From NCBI GenBank assembly GCA_937877465.1, contig CALFIT010000167.1, forward strand, positions 1 to 13,612: 13,612 nt of DNA, read 5' to 3'. The notes beneath the pieces are model-generated. The model was not told where the DNA came from. It did no database searches and saw only the letters and a program-made list of their open reading frames with translations. A program made the translations under genes and the position numbers. The DNA comes from an uncultured Bacteroidales bacterium. GTDB taxonomy: Bacteria > Bacteroidota > Bacteroidia > Bacteroidales > F082. Positions 13,138 to 13,612 of this stretch are shown here, piece after piece (position 1 is the first letter of the stretch; the number at the start of each line of letters is the position of its first letter).

Positions 13138-13237
13138 CTTTAAAGAACTGAGACTCGGCGTGATATATCGTTTCACACGCACAAAGCACCAACGGGTGCA
13201 AATAATCTATTTTTTCATTTTCTGAAAAATTAGGCTG

Positions 13238-13269
13238 CAAAAATAATAACAAATCTAACATCCCGCAAG
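13238..13269 (-). promoter_or_regulatory. Promoter of the short transcript
   Basis: On the minus strand CTTG (13266-13269) and TATTTTTG (13238-13245, exact TAnnTTTG) are 20 bases apart, the best-spaced promoter in the window. It lies just after the stop codon of the TPR-like gene and points into the 12877-13231 unit. Confidence 0.65.
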
Positions 13270-13292
13270 TGGGCACTAGAAGTTGGGGGGCG

Positions 13293-13612
13293 TTATTTCA
13301 ACATGGTCGCCGCATCCTCACTATACCTACTATCCGACCCCGCAATCTCCTTCAGCAATCTCTTGGCCTTAAACACCTTATGCGTCTTGGCATACAGCAA
13401 GGCCTGATACCAATTCAACTCATCAGATTCCAACTTCAGCATTTGCTGGTAGTATTCAGCCTCATCTGCTATTAGATATTTGGTGTTTTGCCCTTCTCGT
13501 ACGAGTTCCCTTGCCTTGTCGATATTATCTTGCGCATCAGCATAGTTGCCTTGTTGCAGGTCGTCATAAATCAATGAAAGGGTCTCTTCAACACCGCTGC
13601 CACGTGGCACGG
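13293..13612 (-). CDS. TPR-like protein, C-terminal part (5' end outside window)
   Basis: About 105 residues are visible, ending at TAA 13293-13295. The frame stays open to the window edge, so the GTG at 13610 is probably internal. The visible part is helical and TPR-like: LSLIYDDLQQGNYADAQDNIDKA, then a unit WYQALLYAKTHKVFKAKRLLKEIA, ending SRYSEDAATMLK. Such tails occur in Bacteroidota membrane or adaptor proteins that use TPRs for protein contacts, but nothing here defines the function. It is followed by the independent short transcript. Confidence 0.65.
   Translation of the reverse strand, partial: VPRGSGVEETLSLIYDDLQQGNYADAQDNIDKARELVREGQNTKYLIADEAEYYQQMLKLESDELNWYQALLYAKTHKVFKAKRLLKEIAGSDSRYSEDAATMLK

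Larger units (their letters stand above)
12877..13231 (-). other. Predicted short transcript (structured RNA or small-peptide mRNA)
   Basis: This 550-base gap between genes has, on the minus strand, a good promoter at one end and an intrinsic terminator at the other, which predicts a transcript of about 355 bases. Inside are several hairpins: GCACC/GGTGC, GTCTCA/TGAGAC around an ATG at 13137, and AATCC..TTCA/TGAAGCTGGATT. Only very short reading frames fit: 20 codons from 13137, 36 codons from 13072, and 12 codons from 12959 preceded by a strong AAAGGAGA. I see no match to tmRNA, RNase P, SRP or 6S landmarks. It may be a small RNA, a peptide mRNA or a decayed gene. Confidence 0.45.

Noticed and set aside
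12877..13231. tmRNA, RNase P RNA or 6S RNA in the gene-free gap
   Set aside because: No tRNA-like acceptor, peptide-tag or conserved core sequence of these RNAs was recognisable on either strand.

Overview
The window looks like a piece of a Bacteroidota chromosome, probably of the order Bacteroidales. Several promoters match the Bacteroidota -7 box (TAnnTTTG) and ribosome binding sites are mostly weak. The gene families (AAA/DUF4143 ATPase, TPR-CHAT protein, DUF4407 membrane protein, RloB) are common in that phylum. This is an accessory-type region with few housekeeping genes.

Layout. (1) 1-212 holds the 3' end of a gene resembling a DNA-deoxyinosine (hypoxanthine/uracil-type) glycosylase. 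(2) 394-1734 encodes an AAA ATPase with a DUF4143 tail. It is flanked by a perfect 33-bp direct repeat made from the 3' end of the glycosylase gene, so it looks like a cassette inserted into that 3' end. Small inverted and direct repeats lie just beyond, at 1822-1890. (3) 1932-3835, minus strand, is a three-gene operon: a tiny two-helix membrane protein, a membrane-anchored J-domain protein and a one-helix membrane protein. (4) 4016-6093, plus strand, is an ATPase/RloB pair whose reading frames overlap, a likely anti-phage defence module. (5) 6095-10153, minus strand, is a large exported TPR-CHAT caspase-like protein that converges on rloB with one base between them. (6) 10330-10588, minus strand, has a tiny DUF3761 lipoprotein gene that runs out of frame into a fragment of a SWGN/YGR repeat protein, between terminator-like hairpins. 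(7) 10662-12742, minus strand, is a second operon: a secreted 25-residue-repeat protein, a coiled-coil soluble protein and a DUF4407 membrane protein. (8) 12877-13245, minus strand, is a short transcription unit with its own promoter and terminator and only tiny or broken reading frames. (9) 13293 to the window end is the 3' part of a TPR-like gene.

How it fits together. The first genes of the two minus-strand operons (3 and 7) share a closely conserved 5' leader of about 80 bp. The two operons are therefore probably co-regulated, although about 6.4 kb holding the RloB pair and the CHAT gene separates them. Most products of both operons are membrane or envelope proteins of unknown role. The strongest candidates for something undescribed are this shared-leader envelope regulon, the repeat-flanked ATPase cassette and the short transcript near 13.0 kb. 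All functional statements rest on reading motifs by eye; no database search was run.
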